The notes under the pieces were generated by a model, which worked only from the letters and a program-made list of their open reading frames with translations, ran no database searches and was not told the origin of the DNA. Below are positions 35,431-45,078 of a DNA stretch of 64,000 nt, piece by piece. The stretch is taken from the NCBI RefSeq assembly GCF_000300335.1, contig NZ_AMRM01000007.1:124001-188000 (forward strand), in the 5' to 3' direction. The position numbers and the translations under genes are program-made. Source of the DNA: Nitratireductor pacificus pht-3B. Its GTDB lineage: Bacteria > Pseudomonadota > Alphaproteobacteria > Rhizobiales > Rhizobiaceae. Positions within the stretch are counted from its first letter, which is position 1. The number at the start of each line of letters is the position of its first letter.

Positions 35431-36804
35431 ATGCCCCTCACGCTCGTCGCCCGGAAGGAGGAGAATTCCCTCCCGGTCTACCCGGTTCAGGCCGGCAGGC
35501 TCGAGGCTGTCGCAGCGCCGCCGGAAGCGCTGGCCTGGGCGCGGATGCACGGCTTCAATGGGGCGGCGGGCAAGGTCCTGACGATCCCCGGCAAGGACGC
35601 GGCGCTGGCCGGCGCCTTTATCGGCATCGGCGAGGAAGGCGAGATGACGGCCCTTACCTCGGGCGGGCTGGCGCGGCATCTGCCGGAAGGCGCCTGGCAC
35701 TTCGCCACCGCGCCGGACGAGGCGGAGCTGGCGGCGCTGGGCTTGATGCTCGGCTCCTATGCCTTCACCCGTTATGGCAAGAAGCCGCTGCCGGAGATTC
35801 GCTTCGCCGTGCCGCACGGCGTCGATGCGGCGCGTGTCGGGCACCTGGCGGAGGGCAGCTTCCTGGCGCGGGACCTGATCAACACGCCGGCCGGCGACAT
35901 GGGTCCCGACAGGCTGGAGGCGGCGGCGCGGGCGCTGGCCGAGCGCCACGGAGCCAAGGTCTCGGTCATCGAGGGCGACGCCCTGCTCGATGCCAACCTG
36001 CCGATGATCCACGCCGTCGGCCGCGCCTCTGCGATCGCCCCGCGCCTGATCGACCTCACCTGGGGAACGCCCGACGCGCCGAAGGTGACGCTGGTCGGCA
36101 AGGGGGTTTGCTTCGACACGGGCGGGCTCGACCTGAAGCCCGCCGCCGGCATGCTCCTGATGAAGAAGGACATGGGCGGCGCGGCGAACGTGCTGGGCTT
36201 GGCGCTGATGCTGATGGCGTCGAAGGCGCGAATCCGCCTGCGTGTGCTCATTCCGGCGGTCGAGAATGCCGTCTCGGGCAACGCGTTCCGCCCCGGCGAC
36301 GTCCTGACGAGCCGCAAGGGCCTGACCGTCGAGATCGGCAACACCGACGCGGAAGGGCGTCTCGTCCTCGCCGACGCGCTGGCGCTGGCCGACGAGGAGG
36401 CTCCGGAGATGCTGATCGACATGGCGACGCTGACCGGCGCGGCGCGGGTCGCGCTCGGCCCCGATCTGCCGCCCTTCTACACCGATGACGATATTCTGGC
36501 GGATGCGCTCGCCCGGGCGTCCATGGCGGTCGCCGACCCGCTCTGGCGCATGCCGTTGTGGAAGCCCTACCGGGCGCGGCTCGATTCCAAGATCGCCGAC
36601 ATGAACAATGTGTCCCTTGACGGCTTCGCCGGTTCGCCGATCGCCGGCCTGTTCCTCGGCCGCTTCGTCGAGCAGGCGAAAAGCTGGGTGCATCTGGACA
36701 TCTTCGGCTGGAACCCGACCGACAAGCCCCATGCGCCGGTCGGCGGCGAGGCGCAGGGCATCCGCGCCCTCGAACGCGTGCTGGCGGATCGTTACGGCGG
36801 TTGA
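35431..36804 (+). CDS. Leucyl aminopeptidase family protein (M17)
   Basis: 457-residue M17 metallopeptidase that removes N-terminal residues from peptides using two metal ions. The ligands and catalytic residues are visible: Lys224 and Asp229 in GKGVCFDTGGLDLKP, and NTDAEGRLVLADAL with Asp306 and Glu308, the M17 signature; Arg310 follows. The N-terminal regulatory domain is shorter than in PepA, as in the alphaproteobacterial subgroup. ATG 35431 has AGAAGGAGACAGGAA upstream. The frame extends back another 294 bases, but that is antisense to tadD. Confidence 0.93.
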   Translation: MPLTLVARKEENSLPVYPVQAGRLEAVAAPPEALAWARMHGFNGAAGKVLTIPGKDAALAGAFIGIGEEGEMTALTSGGLARHLPEGAWHFATAPDEAELAALGLMLGSYAFTRYGKKPLPEIRFAVPHGVDAARVGHLAEGSFLARDLINTPAGDMGPDRLEAAARALAERHGAKVSVIEGDALLDANLPMIHAVGRASAIAPRLIDLTWGTPDAPKVTLVGKGVCFDTGGLDLKPAAGMLLMKKDMGGAANVLGLALMLMASKARIRLRVLIPAVENAVSGNAFRPGDVLTSRKGLTVEIGNTDAEGRLVLADALALADEEAPEMLIDMATLTGAARVALGPDLPPFYTDDDILADALARASMAVADPLWRMPLWKPYRARLDSKIADMNNVSLDGFAGSPIAGLFLGRFVEQAKSWVHLDIFGWNPTDKPHAPVGGEAQGIRALERVLADRYGG

Positions 36805-36835
36805 GGCCTCTTGCCTCGACGTCTCTTTCCCGGCA

Positions 36836-36872
36836 TGAATGATACGGAGCCGAAACGGTTCCGTATCATTCA
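36836..36872. promoter_or_regulatory. 37-bp palindrome between aminopeptidase and marR
   Basis: TGAATGATACGGA (36836-36848) and its exact complement (36860-36872), extended inward by GCCG/CGGT with one G-U, leaving a 3-base loop AAA: 17 pairs in all. No T-run follows. It may be a MarR operator, an aminopeptidase mRNA end or a dispersed palindrome. Confidence 0.65.
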
Positions 36873-36929
36873 CGAGCGGCGCGAAACGCATGCGCTTCGC
36901 GTGCTGCGCCGGGAGATCGGGCAAACGGG

Positions 36930-37280
36930 ATGGCGATCCAGTTACGGCCGAGCCAGGCGCTTCGGCTCTGGCAGCAGACAAGCCTTGCCGAGGTGCGCGG
37001 CCAGCGGCCCGACCTGACCGAACGGCAGATGGCGATCCTGCTCACCATCTATCTCGACCCACCGCCGCACACGGTGCGCGGCCTGGCCGACCGGCTGGGC
37101 GTGACCAAGCCCGTCATCACCCGCGCGCTCGACACGATGGGCGCGATGAAGCTCGTCTCGCGCCACCGCGACGAGCGCGACCGGCGCAACGTTCTCATCA
37201 AACGCACCGTCGAAGGCGCGCTGTTCGTCGAACGCTTCGGCGACGTGGTCGTCGCGAAAGCCCAGGAGTTGCCCCTATGA
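36930..37280 (+). CDS. MarR-family transcriptional regulator
   Basis: 116 residues, mostly one winged helix: LTERQMAILLTIYLDPPPHTVRGLADRLGVTKPVITRALDTM is helix-turn-helix, and SRHRDERDRRNVLIKRT is the wing with the D-x-R-D-x-R element of MarR proteins. It is shorter than typical MarR (140-160), lacking much of the C-terminal dimer helix. Its stop overlaps the start of the C40 peptidase gene (ATGA), so the two are coupled; it may regulate its own operon through the palindrome 58 bases upstream. Ligand unknown. Confidence 0.82.
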   Translation: MAIQLRPSQALRLWQQTSLAEVRGQRPDLTERQMAILLTIYLDPPPHTVRGLADRLGVTKPVITRALDTMGAMKLVSRHRDERDRRNVLIKRTVEGALFVERFGDVVVAKAQELPL

Positions 37281-38131
37281 CGTCCCTTGACCGCCGCCTT
37301 CATGCCCACCGGGCGGACCTCGCCGATGCCCGCCTGCGCGGCGCGGTCGAGGCGGAACGCTTTGCCGAGGGCGCGCCGGCGCGGGTCGTCGTGCCCGTCC
37401 TCAACATCCACGCCGCGCCACGCTCCTCGTCGGGGGTCGACACGCAGATGCTGTTCGGTGACGCGGTGCGCGTCTTCGAGCGCAGCGATGGCTGGGCCTG
37501 GATGCAGGCCGAGCGCGACGGCTATGTGGGCTATGTGGAGGAGGCGGGCCTGGGCGATGCCGCAGCCGAGCCGGATCACGTGGTGGCCGTGCCGCGCAGC
37601 TTCGTCTACCCGGAGGCCGAGCTGAAGGCGCCCATCGTCATGGCGCACAGCATGGGGGCGCGCGTTGCCGTCACGCAGGTGGTCGAGAAGCGCGGAACGC
37701 ACTACGCATTGCTGGCCTCGGGCGGCGCGATGATCGCCCGTCATCTCCGGCCGGCGGGGGAGCCGGCCGAGGACTATGTTGCAGTCGCCGAGAGCTTTCT
37801 GCACACGCCCTATCTGTGGGGCGGCGCGAGCGGTTTCGGCATCGACTGCTCGGGCCTGGTGCAGCTTCCCATGCGCATGGCCGGTCGCCTGGTGCTGCGC
37901 GACACCGACATGCAGGCGGACAGCATCGGCACCGTCATCGACCCCGCCGAAACACCGCTGCGGCGCGGCGATCTGGTGTTCTGGAAGGGCCATGTGGCGA
38001 TCATGCTCGACGGCGAGACCATGCTGCACGCCAACGGCCACAGCATGAGCGTGGCGCGGGAGCCGCTGGCCGAGGCCGTCGAGCGCATCGCGGTGCTGTA
38101 TGGACGGCCGACGCTCTACCGGCGCCCGTGA
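37277..38131 (+). CDS. NlpC/P60 (C40) peptidoglycan peptidase with SH3 domains
   Basis: 284 residues. The N-terminal half has bacterial SH3-type segments (VVPVLNIHAAPRSSSGVDTQ, FGDAVRVFERSDGWAWMQAE, GYVGYVEEAGL) and the C-terminal half is the NlpC/P60 domain: Cys191 in FGIDCSGLVQ, His239 in GHVAIM and a third polar residue in HANGHS. These cleave stem peptides (gamma-D-Glu-meso-DAP type bonds) of peptidoglycan. No classical signal peptide is visible, as in the related DipM-independent cytoplasmic or recycling enzymes, so it could act on muropeptides inside the cell together with the neighbouring aminopeptidase. AGGAG lies before ATG 37277. Confidence 0.88.
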   Translation: MTSLDRRLHAHRADLADARLRGAVEAERFAEGAPARVVVPVLNIHAAPRSSSGVDTQMLFGDAVRVFERSDGWAWMQAERDGYVGYVEEAGLGDAAAEPDHVVAVPRSFVYPEAELKAPIVMAHSMGARVAVTQVVEKRGTHYALLASGGAMIARHLRPAGEPAEDYVAVAESFLHTPYLWGGASGFGIDCSGLVQLPMRMAGRLVLRDTDMQADSIGTVIDPAETPLRRGDLVFWKGHVAIMLDGETMLHANGHSMSVAREPLAEAVERIAVLYGRPTLYRRP

Positions 38132-38155
38132 ATGCAGCCGGGCGATCGAGCGGGC

Positions 38156-39106
38156 TCAGTACCCCACTTTGGGATCGACCAGGTTCTCCAGCGCTTCGCC
38201 GCGCTCGAACGCTTCCATCTGCCTGAGCATCGGCGCGGCCAGATGGGCGGGGTCCGAAACGGCGGCGGCGTGCGGCGTGACGAAGACCCGGGGATGGGGC
38301 CACAGCGGGCTTTCCGGCGCCAGCGGCTCGCGCTCGAAGACATCGAGGCTGGCTTCCTTCAGGGTGCCGTCCTCCAGCGCACGCAGGATGTCTGCCTCGC
38401 GCTGCAGGCGGCCGCGGCCGGCATTGATCAGGCAGGGTCCGCCGAGCGGGCCGTCCTGCCTGAGGCGGGAGAGGACGGAGTGGTCGATGATTCCCTCCGT
38501 CGCCGGGGTCAACGGCAGAAGCACCACGAGAATGTCGGTGGCGTTGAGGAAGGGCGTCATGCCTTCCGCGCCGTGGAAGGTCGAGACGCCATCCATCGTC
38601 CTGACGCCACGGCTCCAGCCATTGACCTTGAAGCCCAGTGCCAGGAGCGCGCGCGCCGCATGCCGCCCGAGTTCGCCGAGGCCCATGATCCCGACGGAAA
38701 CCTCGTTTGCCGGCGGCTGCTGGGCGTCGCGCCAGACCTTGCGGGCCTGCTGCGTGCGGTAGTGGATGCCCTGCCGGTGGTGGTCGAGTACGCGCCAGCA
38801 GACATACTCGCACATGTACTGCGTCAGGTTGTCGGCGATGACGCGAACGATGGGCACGTCCGGCGGCGGGTCGCCGGTGAAGATATGGTCGACGCCGGCG
38901 CCGATCGAGAAGATCACCTTCAGGTTGGGCAGCCGCGACAGGATGCCCGGCTGCTGCTTCCAGACGACCGCGTAGTCGATGGACGGGTCTTCCGCGCCCG
39001 CCGGCTCGAGCACCACGTCGCGCTTCTTCGACAGGAGGTCGTACCAGCGCTGTGGGTTGAAACCCGTGACGGACAGAAGAATGCGGCCGCGTGCCGGTGT
39101 GCTCAT
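38156..39106 (-). CDS. Glyoxylate/hydroxypyruvate reductase, GhrA-like
   Basis: 316-residue D-isomer 2-hydroxyacid dehydrogenase of the GhrA subgroup. FSIGAGVDHIF is the substrate loop, GIMGLGELGRHAARAL the nucleotide fold, INAGRG carries the catalytic Arg, DVFEREPL the Glu and VTPHAAAVSDP the His. It reduces glyoxylate and hydroxypyruvate in the family. The start at MSTPARGRILLSVTG follows AGAGGCACATC. It converges with the C40 peptidase gene. It is clearly distinct from the other 2-hydroxyacid dehydrogenase at 11941. Confidence 0.88.
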   Translation of the reverse strand: MSTPARGRILLSVTGFNPQRWYDLLSKKRDVVLEPAGAEDPSIDYAVVWKQQPGILSRLPNLKVIFSIGAGVDHIFTGDPPPDVPIVRVIADNLTQYMCEYVCWRVLDHHRQGIHYRTQQARKVWRDAQQPPANEVSVGIMGLGELGRHAARALLALGFKVNGWSRGVRTMDGVSTFHGAEGMTPFLNATDILVVLLPLTPATEGIIDHSVLSRLRQDGPLGGPCLINAGRGRLQREADILRALEDGTLKEASLDVFEREPLAPESPLWPHPRVFVTPHAAAVSDPAHLAAPMLRQMEAFERGEALENLVDPKVGY

Positions 39107-39236
39107 GATGTGCCTCTGAAACTCAACGAGCGCCATGTGTCCGCCCTGGACGTCAGCATACGCTCCGATCGACTGATCTTATGCATCGTGTCACGCGAAA
39201 ATCGATACCGACTTTTGCCCGATGCGGATTCTGCAG

Positions 39237-40868
39237 TTACTCGCTGACCACGCCTCCCGGAGTGGCCTCGATGTTGAAGGCGGCGGCAATCAGCGCGCGT
39301 GTATAGTCCGTCCGGGGAGCCTCGAAGATCTGCTCAGAGGTCCCCGCCTCGACCACCTTTCCGGAGCGCATGACGATCACCTCGTTGGCCAGCGCGCGCA
39401 CCACTTTCAGGTCGTGACTGATGAACAGATAGGCCAGATTGTGCTTCTTCTGGAGATCGCGCAGCAGGTCCACCACCTGCGCCTGGACGCTCATGTCGAG
39501 CGCCGAGGTGGGTTCGTCGAGCATGACGAAACGCGGCTTCAGCACCATCGCCCGGGCGATCGCGATGCGCTGCCGTTGCCCGCCGGAAAACTCGTGCGGA
39601 TAGCGGAAGCGCGTCGCGGGATCGAGGTCCACTTCCTTCAGCGACTCGATCACCAGATCGTCGCGTTCCTCCACGGAGAGTCCCGGCTGGTGGATGCGCA
39701 GGCCCTCCTGAATGATCTCGGCGATCGACATGCGCGGGCTGAGCGAGCCGTAGGGGTCCTGGAAAACGATCTGCAATGCGTGGCGGTGCGGCCGCATCTC
39801 GCGATAGCTGAGCTGGTCGATCTCCTGGCCGGAAAAGCGGATCTCCCCCTGCGAGGCGATCATCCGCGCCAGCGCCAAGCCGAGCGTCGTCTTGCCGGAA
39901 CCGGATTCGCCGACGACGCCCAGCGTCTGACCGGCGCGCACGGTGAGATCCACCCCGTCGACGCCCTTGACGTAATCGACCGTGCGTCGGAGCAGCCCCT
40001 GCTTGATCGGGAACCAGACCTTGATGTCGCGCCCCTCCATCACCGTTTCGGCGGTGAGGTCGGCCTTCGGCGGCTGGCCCTTCGGCTCGGCGGCGATCAG
40101 ATGGCGGGTATAGGCGTGCTGCGGATTGGCGAAAATCTGTTCCGTCGGGCCGCTTTCGACGATCTTGCCCTCCGTCATCACGCAAACCCGGTCGGCCACC
40201 TTGCGGACGATGCCGAGATCATGGGTGATGAACAGCATCGACATGGACTTCGCACGCCTCAACTCGGCGAGCAGTTCGAGGATCTGCGCCTGCACGGTGA
40301 CGTCCAGCGCCGTGGTCGGCTCGTCGGCGATCAGCAGGTCCGGCTCGTTGGCGAGCGCCATGGCGATCATCACGCGCTGGCGCTGTCCGCCAGACAACTG
40401 GTGCGGGAAGGCGCCGAGCCGCTTCTCCGGATCGCGGATGCCCACCTGGTTGAGCAGTTCGAGCGTGCGCTGCCGGGCGGCGTTCTCGCCAAGCCCGCGA
40501 TGCAGCTTGAGGATCTCGCCCAGTTGCCGCTCGATCGTATGCAGCGGGTTGAGCGAGGTCATCGGCTCCTGGAAGATCATCGCGATCTCGTTGCCGCGCA
40601 CCTTCCGCAGGGTCGGCTCGTCGGCGGAAAGCAGGTCGACGCCGTTGTAGAGCACCTGGCCGGAGGGATGGCTGGCCGCGGGATAGGGGAGCAGCTTGAG
40701 CACGGAAAGCGCGGTGACCGACTTGCCGGAGCCGGATTCGCCGACCAGCGCGACGGTCTCGCCGCGCCCGATGTCGAACGACACATGGTCGACGGCGAGC
40801 GTCTCTTCCTTGCCTTGCGTGAAGGAGACGGAAAGGTCGCGGATGGAAAGGAGAGGGCTGTCGCTCAT
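39237..40868 (-). CDS. yejF: Peptide ABC transporter ATP-binding protein, YejF type (fused double ATPase)
   Basis: 543 residues carrying two full ABC ATPase domains, as in YejF. The first has Walker A GESGSGKSVTALS, signature LSGGQRQRVMIAMAL and Walker B LLIADEPTTALD. The second has GESGSGKTTLGLAL, FSGGQRQRIAIARAM and FVMLDEPTSALD. It energises uptake by YejBE. The start at MSDSPLLSIRDLSVSF overlaps the yejE stop by 4 bases. Yej-type systems import oligopeptides and, in enterobacteria, microcin C. Confidence 0.95.
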   Translation of the reverse strand: MSDSPLLSIRDLSVSFTQGKEETLAVDHVSFDIGRGETVALVGESGSGKSVTALSVLKLLPYPAASHPSGQVLYNGVDLLSADEPTLRKVRGNEIAMIFQEPMTSLNPLHTIERQLGEILKLHRGLGENAARQRTLELLNQVGIRDPEKRLGAFPHQLSGGQRQRVMIAMALANEPDLLIADEPTTALDVTVQAQILELLAELRRAKSMSMLFITHDLGIVRKVADRVCVMTEGKIVESGPTEQIFANPQHAYTRHLIAAEPKGQPPKADLTAETVMEGRDIKVWFPIKQGLLRRTVDYVKGVDGVDLTVRAGQTLGVVGESGSGKTTLGLALARMIASQGEIRFSGQEIDQLSYREMRPHRHALQIVFQDPYGSLSPRMSIAEIIQEGLRIHQPGLSVEERDDLVIESLKEVDLDPATRFRYPHEFSGGQRQRIAIARAMVLKPRFVMLDEPTSALDMSVQAQVVDLLRDLQKKHNLAYLFISHDLKVVRALANEVIVMRSGKVVEAGTSEQIFEAPRTDYTRALIAAAFNIEATPGGVVSE

Positions 40869-42016
40869 TTGAACGTCTTCCGCGGGTCGAAGGCGTCGCG
40901 CACGGCCTCGCCGACGAAGATCAGAAGCGACAGCATGATCGACAGGCTGAGAAAGCCGGTAATGCCGAGCCACGGCGCGTTGAGGTTGCGCTGGCCCTGG
41001 CGCAGCAATTCGCCGAGCGAGGGGGAGCCGGGCGGCAGCCCGAAGCCGAGGAAATCGAGCGAGGTGAGCGTGGTGATCGACCCGTTGAGGATGAAGGGCA
41101 GGAAGGTCAGCGTTGCCACCATGGCGTTGGGCAGAAGATGGCGGAACATGATCGTGCGGTTGGGCACGCCGAGCGCCCGCGCCGCGCTGACATATTCGAA
41201 GTTGCGCGCTCGCAGGAACTCCGCCCTGACGACGCCGACGAAGGCCACCCAGGAGAACAGCAGCATGATGCCGAGCAGGATGAAGAAGCCTGGCGGCAGC
41301 ACGGCGGCGATGATCAGGATCAGGTAGAGCACCGGAACGGAGGACCAGATTTCGATGAAGCGCTGGAACAGGAGATCGGTCCAGCCGCCGAAATAGCCCT
41401 GGATGGCGCCGGCCGAAACGCCGATCAGCGCCGAGGCGGCGGTCAGGATGAGGCCGAACAGGACCGAGATGCGGAAGCCGTAGATGACGCGCGAGAGCAC
41501 GTCGCGCGCCTGGTCGTCCGTGCCGAGCCAGTTCCAGTTGCCCGGCGTGCAGGCCGGGTCGTCGACGCCGAGCGGATAGCGCTGGCAGCGCTCCTCCTTG
41601 CTATAGAGCCAGGACGGCTTTGCCGGCGCGGCCTGCGGGATCTCGTTGTTGACGGTGCGGTAGGAATAGCGGATCGGCGGCCAGATCATCCAGCCATTGG
41701 CGGAGATCTCCTCGTTGATGACCGGGTCGCGATAGTCGGTCACGGCCAGGAAGCCGCCGAATTTCTCCTCCGGATAGTCGATCAGCACGGGGAACAGGAT
41801 CTCCCCCTTGTAGGAGGCAAGCACCGGCTTGTCGTTGGCGAGAAACTCGGCGAACAGCGACAGCACGAACAGGATCAGGAACAGCCACAGCGACCAGTAG
41901 CCGCGCCGGTTGGCCCGAAAATTCTGCCAGCGTCGCTGGTTGAGCGGCGACAGCCACGGCCGCGCCGCCCTGCGCCGCACGGCCTCGACCTCGCTCGCCA
42001 GCTGGACATCCGACAT
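40865..42016 (-). CDS. yejE: Peptide ABC transporter permease YejE
   Basis: 383 residues of the BPD_transp_1 family. A first helix (LWLFLILFVLSLFAEFLAN, about 43-61) is followed by a periplasmic loop of over 100 residues with CQRYPLGVDDPACTPG, as in YejE, and five more helices; WLGTDDQARDVLSRVIYGFRISV precedes the core and the EAA loop lies at EYVSAARALGVPNRTIMFRHLLPN. It overlaps yejB by one base and yejF by four. Confidence 0.95.
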   Translation of the reverse strand: MSDVQLASEVEAVRRRAARPWLSPLNQRRWQNFRANRRGYWSLWLFLILFVLSLFAEFLANDKPVLASYKGEILFPVLIDYPEEKFGGFLAVTDYRDPVINEEISANGWMIWPPIRYSYRTVNNEIPQAAPAKPSWLYSKEERCQRYPLGVDDPACTPGNWNWLGTDDQARDVLSRVIYGFRISVLFGLILTAASALIGVSAGAIQGYFGGWTDLLFQRFIEIWSSVPVLYLILIIAAVLPPGFFILLGIMLLFSWVAFVGVVRAEFLRARNFEYVSAARALGVPNRTIMFRHLLPNAMVATLTFLPFILNGSITTLTSLDFLGFGLPPGSPSLGELLRQGQRNLNAPWLGITGFLSLSIMLSLLIFVGEAVRDAFDPRKTFK

Positions 42017-43128
42017 CAGACGTCCCTCCGGTCGAAATCGATGCGCGGATCGATCAGCGTGTAGGTGATGTCCGAGATGAGGCTGATGATCAGCCCGAGT
42101 AGCGAGAAGATGTAGAGATTGGCGAAAACCACCGGATAGTCGCGGTCGATGACCGAGCGGAAGCCGAGCAGGCCGAGCCCGTCCAGCGAGAAGATGCTCT
42201 CGATCAGCAGCGAGCCGGTGAAGAAGGACGAGATGAAGGCGCCGGGAAAGCCGGCGATGATGATCAGCATCGCGTTGCGGAAGACGTGACCGTAGAGCAC
42301 CTGCCGTTCGGAGAGGCCCTTGGCGCGCGCGGTGGTGACGTACTGCTTGCGGATCTCGTCGAGGAAGGAATTCTTCGTCAGCAGCGTCGTGGTGGCGAAG
42401 GCGGACAGAACCATGGCCGTCAGCGGCAGTGCCAGGTGCCAGAAGTAATCGAGGATCCGCGCCGGCCAGGACAGGCTCTCCCAGTTGTCGGAGGTGAGGC
42501 CGCGCAGCGGGAACCAGTCGAAGAACGAGCCGCCGGCAAACAGCACCATCAGGAGGATGGCGAAGAGGAAGCCCGGAATGGCGTAGGCGATGATGACGAC
42601 GCCGCTGGTCCAGACATCGAAGGGCGAGCCGTCCTTGACGGCCTTGCGGATGCCGAGCGGGATCGAGATGCCGTAGGAGATCAGCGTGATCCAGATGCCG
42701 AGCGAGATCGAGACCGGCATCTTCTCGATGATCAGGTCGATCACCGAGATGTCGCGGAAATAGCTCTCGCCGAAATCGAAGCGCGCATAGTTCCACAGCA
42801 TCAGGCCGAAGCGCTCGAGCGGCGGCTTGTCGAAGCCGAACTGCTTCTCGAGCGAGGCGATGAACTCGGGATCGAGGCCCTGCGCGCCGCGATATTTCGA
42901 GCTGACGCCGCTGCCCTCGACGGACCCGCCGCCGAAACCCTGGTTGCCGGCATCGCCACCGCCGCCGGAAATGCGGGCATCGGCGCCGCCGGCCTGGCCG
43001 GTAATCTGCGCAATTACCTGTTCCACGGGACCGCCCGGCGCGAACTGCACCACGATGAAGGAGATGGCCATGATGCCGAGCAGGGTCGGGATCATCAGGA
43101 AAAGCCGGCGGAGGATGTATGCGCCCAT
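42016..43128 (-). CDS. yejB: Peptide ABC transporter permease YejB
   Basis: 370-residue permease with N-terminal helix [29 protein letters not shown] (DppB-like start) and an EAA loop [21 protein letters not shown]. The periplasmic insert holds a Gly-rich stretch (about 44-65) seen in this subgroup. Its stop is joined to the yejE start by TGATG-type overlap. Together with YejE it forms the translocation pore. Confidence 0.95.
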   Translation of the reverse strand: MGAYILRRLFLMIPTLLGIMAISFIVVQFAPGGPVEQVIAQITGQAGGADARISGGGGDAGNQGFGGGSVEGSGVSSKYRGAQGLDPEFIASLEKQFGFDKPPLERFGLMLWNYARFDFGESYFRDISVIDLIIEKMPVSISLGIWITLISYGISIPLGIRKAVKDGSPFDVWTSGVVIIAYAIPGFLFAILLMVLFAGGSFFDWFPLRGLTSDNWESLSWPARILDYFWHLALPLTAMVLSAFATTTLLTKNSFLDEIRKQYVTTARAKGLSERQVLYGHVFRNAMLIIIAGFPGAFISSFFTGSLLIESIFSLDGLGLLGFRSVIDRDYPVVFANLYIFSLLGLIISLISDITYTLIDPRIDFDRRDV

Positions 43129-43182
43129 CAGCCGGCCGCCCTGTTGGTGAATGTGATGACTGGAATTCTGATCACGCGATCC

Positions 43183-45078
43183 TTACGCCTTGCCAATGGC
43201 CTTTGCCTTTTCCGCGTCGTGCCACCACAGCGATTCCACCGGGAAGAAATAGTCCGGCTTGTTGTCGCCATAGCCGAACATGTCCCAGTGGGCGATGCGG
43301 TGATTCGCCGAGTGCCAATTTGGAATCCAGTCGCGCCGCGCGCGCAAGACCCTGTCGAGCACCTTCAGCGCGACCGTGAGTTCGTCGCGGGTCCTGGCCT
43401 GGCCGGCAATGCCGATCAGGGCATCGATCACCGGGTCGGCTGTTCCGGAAAAATTGTAGGATCCCTCGACGCCGGCGGACCGCGAATGGGAGATCTGGTC
43501 CAGCCCGTCGGCGTCTGGCGTCGCCTCCATGCCGATCGCCATGGAGATCATGTCGAAGTCGAAGCCGGTCTGCCGGCTCTGATACTGCGAGGCATCCACC
43601 AGACGGATCGATGCGTCGATGCCGATGGCGCGCAGGTTTTCGGTGAAGCTCGCGTCGGTGCGCAGGAAGATCTCGTCCCGCACCAGATATTCGAGCGTGA
43701 AGCGCGTGCCCTTCTCGTTGTGCAGGATGCCGTCGCGCGGCGTCCAGCCGGCTTCCATCAGCAGGCGCCTCGCTTCCCGCAGCCTGACGCGGTCGCGGCC
43801 GGAACCGTCCGAGACGGGCTGGATGACCGCCTCGCCGAAGGCCGCTTCCGGCGCCTGTCCGCGAAACCGGTCCAGCAGCGCCTGTTCCTCCGGCGAGGGC
43901 AGGCCCTCGGCCATGTAGGGCGAGTTCTGAAAGAAGGAATGCGAGCGCGTGTAGACGTCGTAGAACAGGTTGCGGTTGGTCCACTCGAAGTCGAAACAGA
44001 GGCTGATCGCCTCGCGCGCACGCGCGTCGCGGAACTGCTCGCGCCGCTGGTTGGGCACGAAGCCGTAGAGTAGCGGGCGCTTCTCCTGGGGAATCTGCGT
44101 CTGGACGACGCGCCCTTCGCGGACCGCCGGGAAATCGTAGCCGGTCGTCCAGGTGCGCGCGGTGAACTCCTCGCGCCACAGCGTGTCGCCCTTCTTGAAG
44201 GCCTCGAAGCCGGCGTTCCGGTCGCGGTAGAAGTCGATCCGGATGCGGCCGAAATGGTTGAAGCCCTTCATCGGCCCGAGGTCGCGCGCCCAGTAATCCT
44301 CGACCCGGTCGTACTCGATGTAGCGGCCGGCGGAAAAGCGTCCCACCTTGTAGGGACCCGATCCCAGGAGGGGCACCAGCCGCGAACTGTCGAAGCCGTT
44401 CTCCTCGATGAAGGTTTTCGAGAAGACGGGGTAGCCCGGGTTGCTCGTGACCGTCAGGATGTTGCGCGGCGCCTGGCGGCCGGAAAAGGTCAGCCGCAGG
44501 GTATGTTCGTCTTCCGCCACGGCCTCGTTCAGCTCGGTCAGCGGCAGGGCGAGCTGCGGATGTCCCTTCTCCTTGAGCAGCATGTAGGAGAAGGCGGCGT
44601 CCTCGGCGGTCAGTGGCGTGCCGTCGTGAAAGCGTGCCTGCGGCCTGAGCCTGAAAGTGAAGCTGTTGCGGTCCTCGGAGAGCGTCACGTGCTCGGCGAG
44701 CAGGCCGTAGAGGGCGTCCGGCTCGTCATAGGCGCGCACCATCAGCGTGTCGAAGCAGACCTCCATCCGCGGCGGCGCATCGCCGGTGCGCACGAAGGCG
44801 TTGAGCGTGTTGAAGGTCAGCACATTCTGGTTGAAATACCAGTAGCCCGGCTGGAAGTTGAACGTGCCGCCCTTCGGCGCGTCGGGGTTCGCATAGTCGA
44901 AATGGCCAAAGCCCTCGGGATATTTCAGGTCGCCGAAAGCCGACAGGCCGTGCAGGGCCTCGCCGGCCGGTACGTTGGCGAGGCTGCCGCCGGGAAACAG
45001 CGGCAGGGCGATCGTCGCGCCCGCCGCTGCCAGGAAGTCGCGCCGCGACAGACCGCCCGGAGAGGGCGTGCGGGCCAT
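43183..45078 (-). CDS. yejA: YejA-type solute-binding protein with Tat signal
   Basis: 631-residue family 5 extracellular solute-binding protein. The N-terminus LSRRDFLAAAGATIALPLF is a twin-arginine signal (S-R-R-D-F-L), so it is probably exported folded. Mature features are YANPDAPKGGTFNF, ARFHDGTPLTAEDAAFSYMLL, LGSGPYKVGRF and a late WHSANHRIAHWDMFGYGDNKPDYFFP. It overlaps the stop of the upstream yejA copy by one base. It would deliver peptides or peptide-nucleotide conjugates to YejBEF. Confidence 0.93.
   Translation of the reverse strand: MARTPSPGGLSRRDFLAAAGATIALPLFPGGSLANVPAGEALHGLSAFGDLKYPEGFGHFDYANPDAPKGGTFNFQPGYWYFNQNVLTFNTLNAFVRTGDAPPRMEVCFDTLMVRAYDEPDALYGLLAEHVTLSEDRNSFTFRLRPQARFHDGTPLTAEDAAFSYMLLKEKGHPQLALPLTELNEAVAEDEHTLRLTFSGRQAPRNILTVTSNPGYPVFSKTFIEENGFDSSRLVPLLGSGPYKVGRFSAGRYIEYDRVEDYWARDLGPMKGFNHFGRIRIDFYRDRNAGFEAFKKGDTLWREEFTARTWTTGYDFPAVREGRVVQTQIPQEKRPLLYGFVPNQRREQFRDARAREAISLCFDFEWTNRNLFYDVYTRSHSFFQNSPYMAEGLPSPEEQALLDRFRGQAPEAAFGEAVIQPVSDGSGRDRVRLREARRLLMEAGWTPRDGILHNEKGTRFTLEYLVRDEIFLRTDASFTENLRAIGIDASIRLVDASQYQSRQTGFDFDMISMAIGMEATPDADGLDQISHSRSAGVEGSYNFSGTADPVIDALIGIAGQARTRDELTVALKVLDRVLRARRDWIPNWHSANHRIAHWDMFGYGDNKPDYFFPVESLWWHDAEKAKAIGKA

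Noticed and set aside
39222-41327. 701-residue open frame on the plus strand
   Set aside because: Antisense to yejF and yejE, no domain signature.
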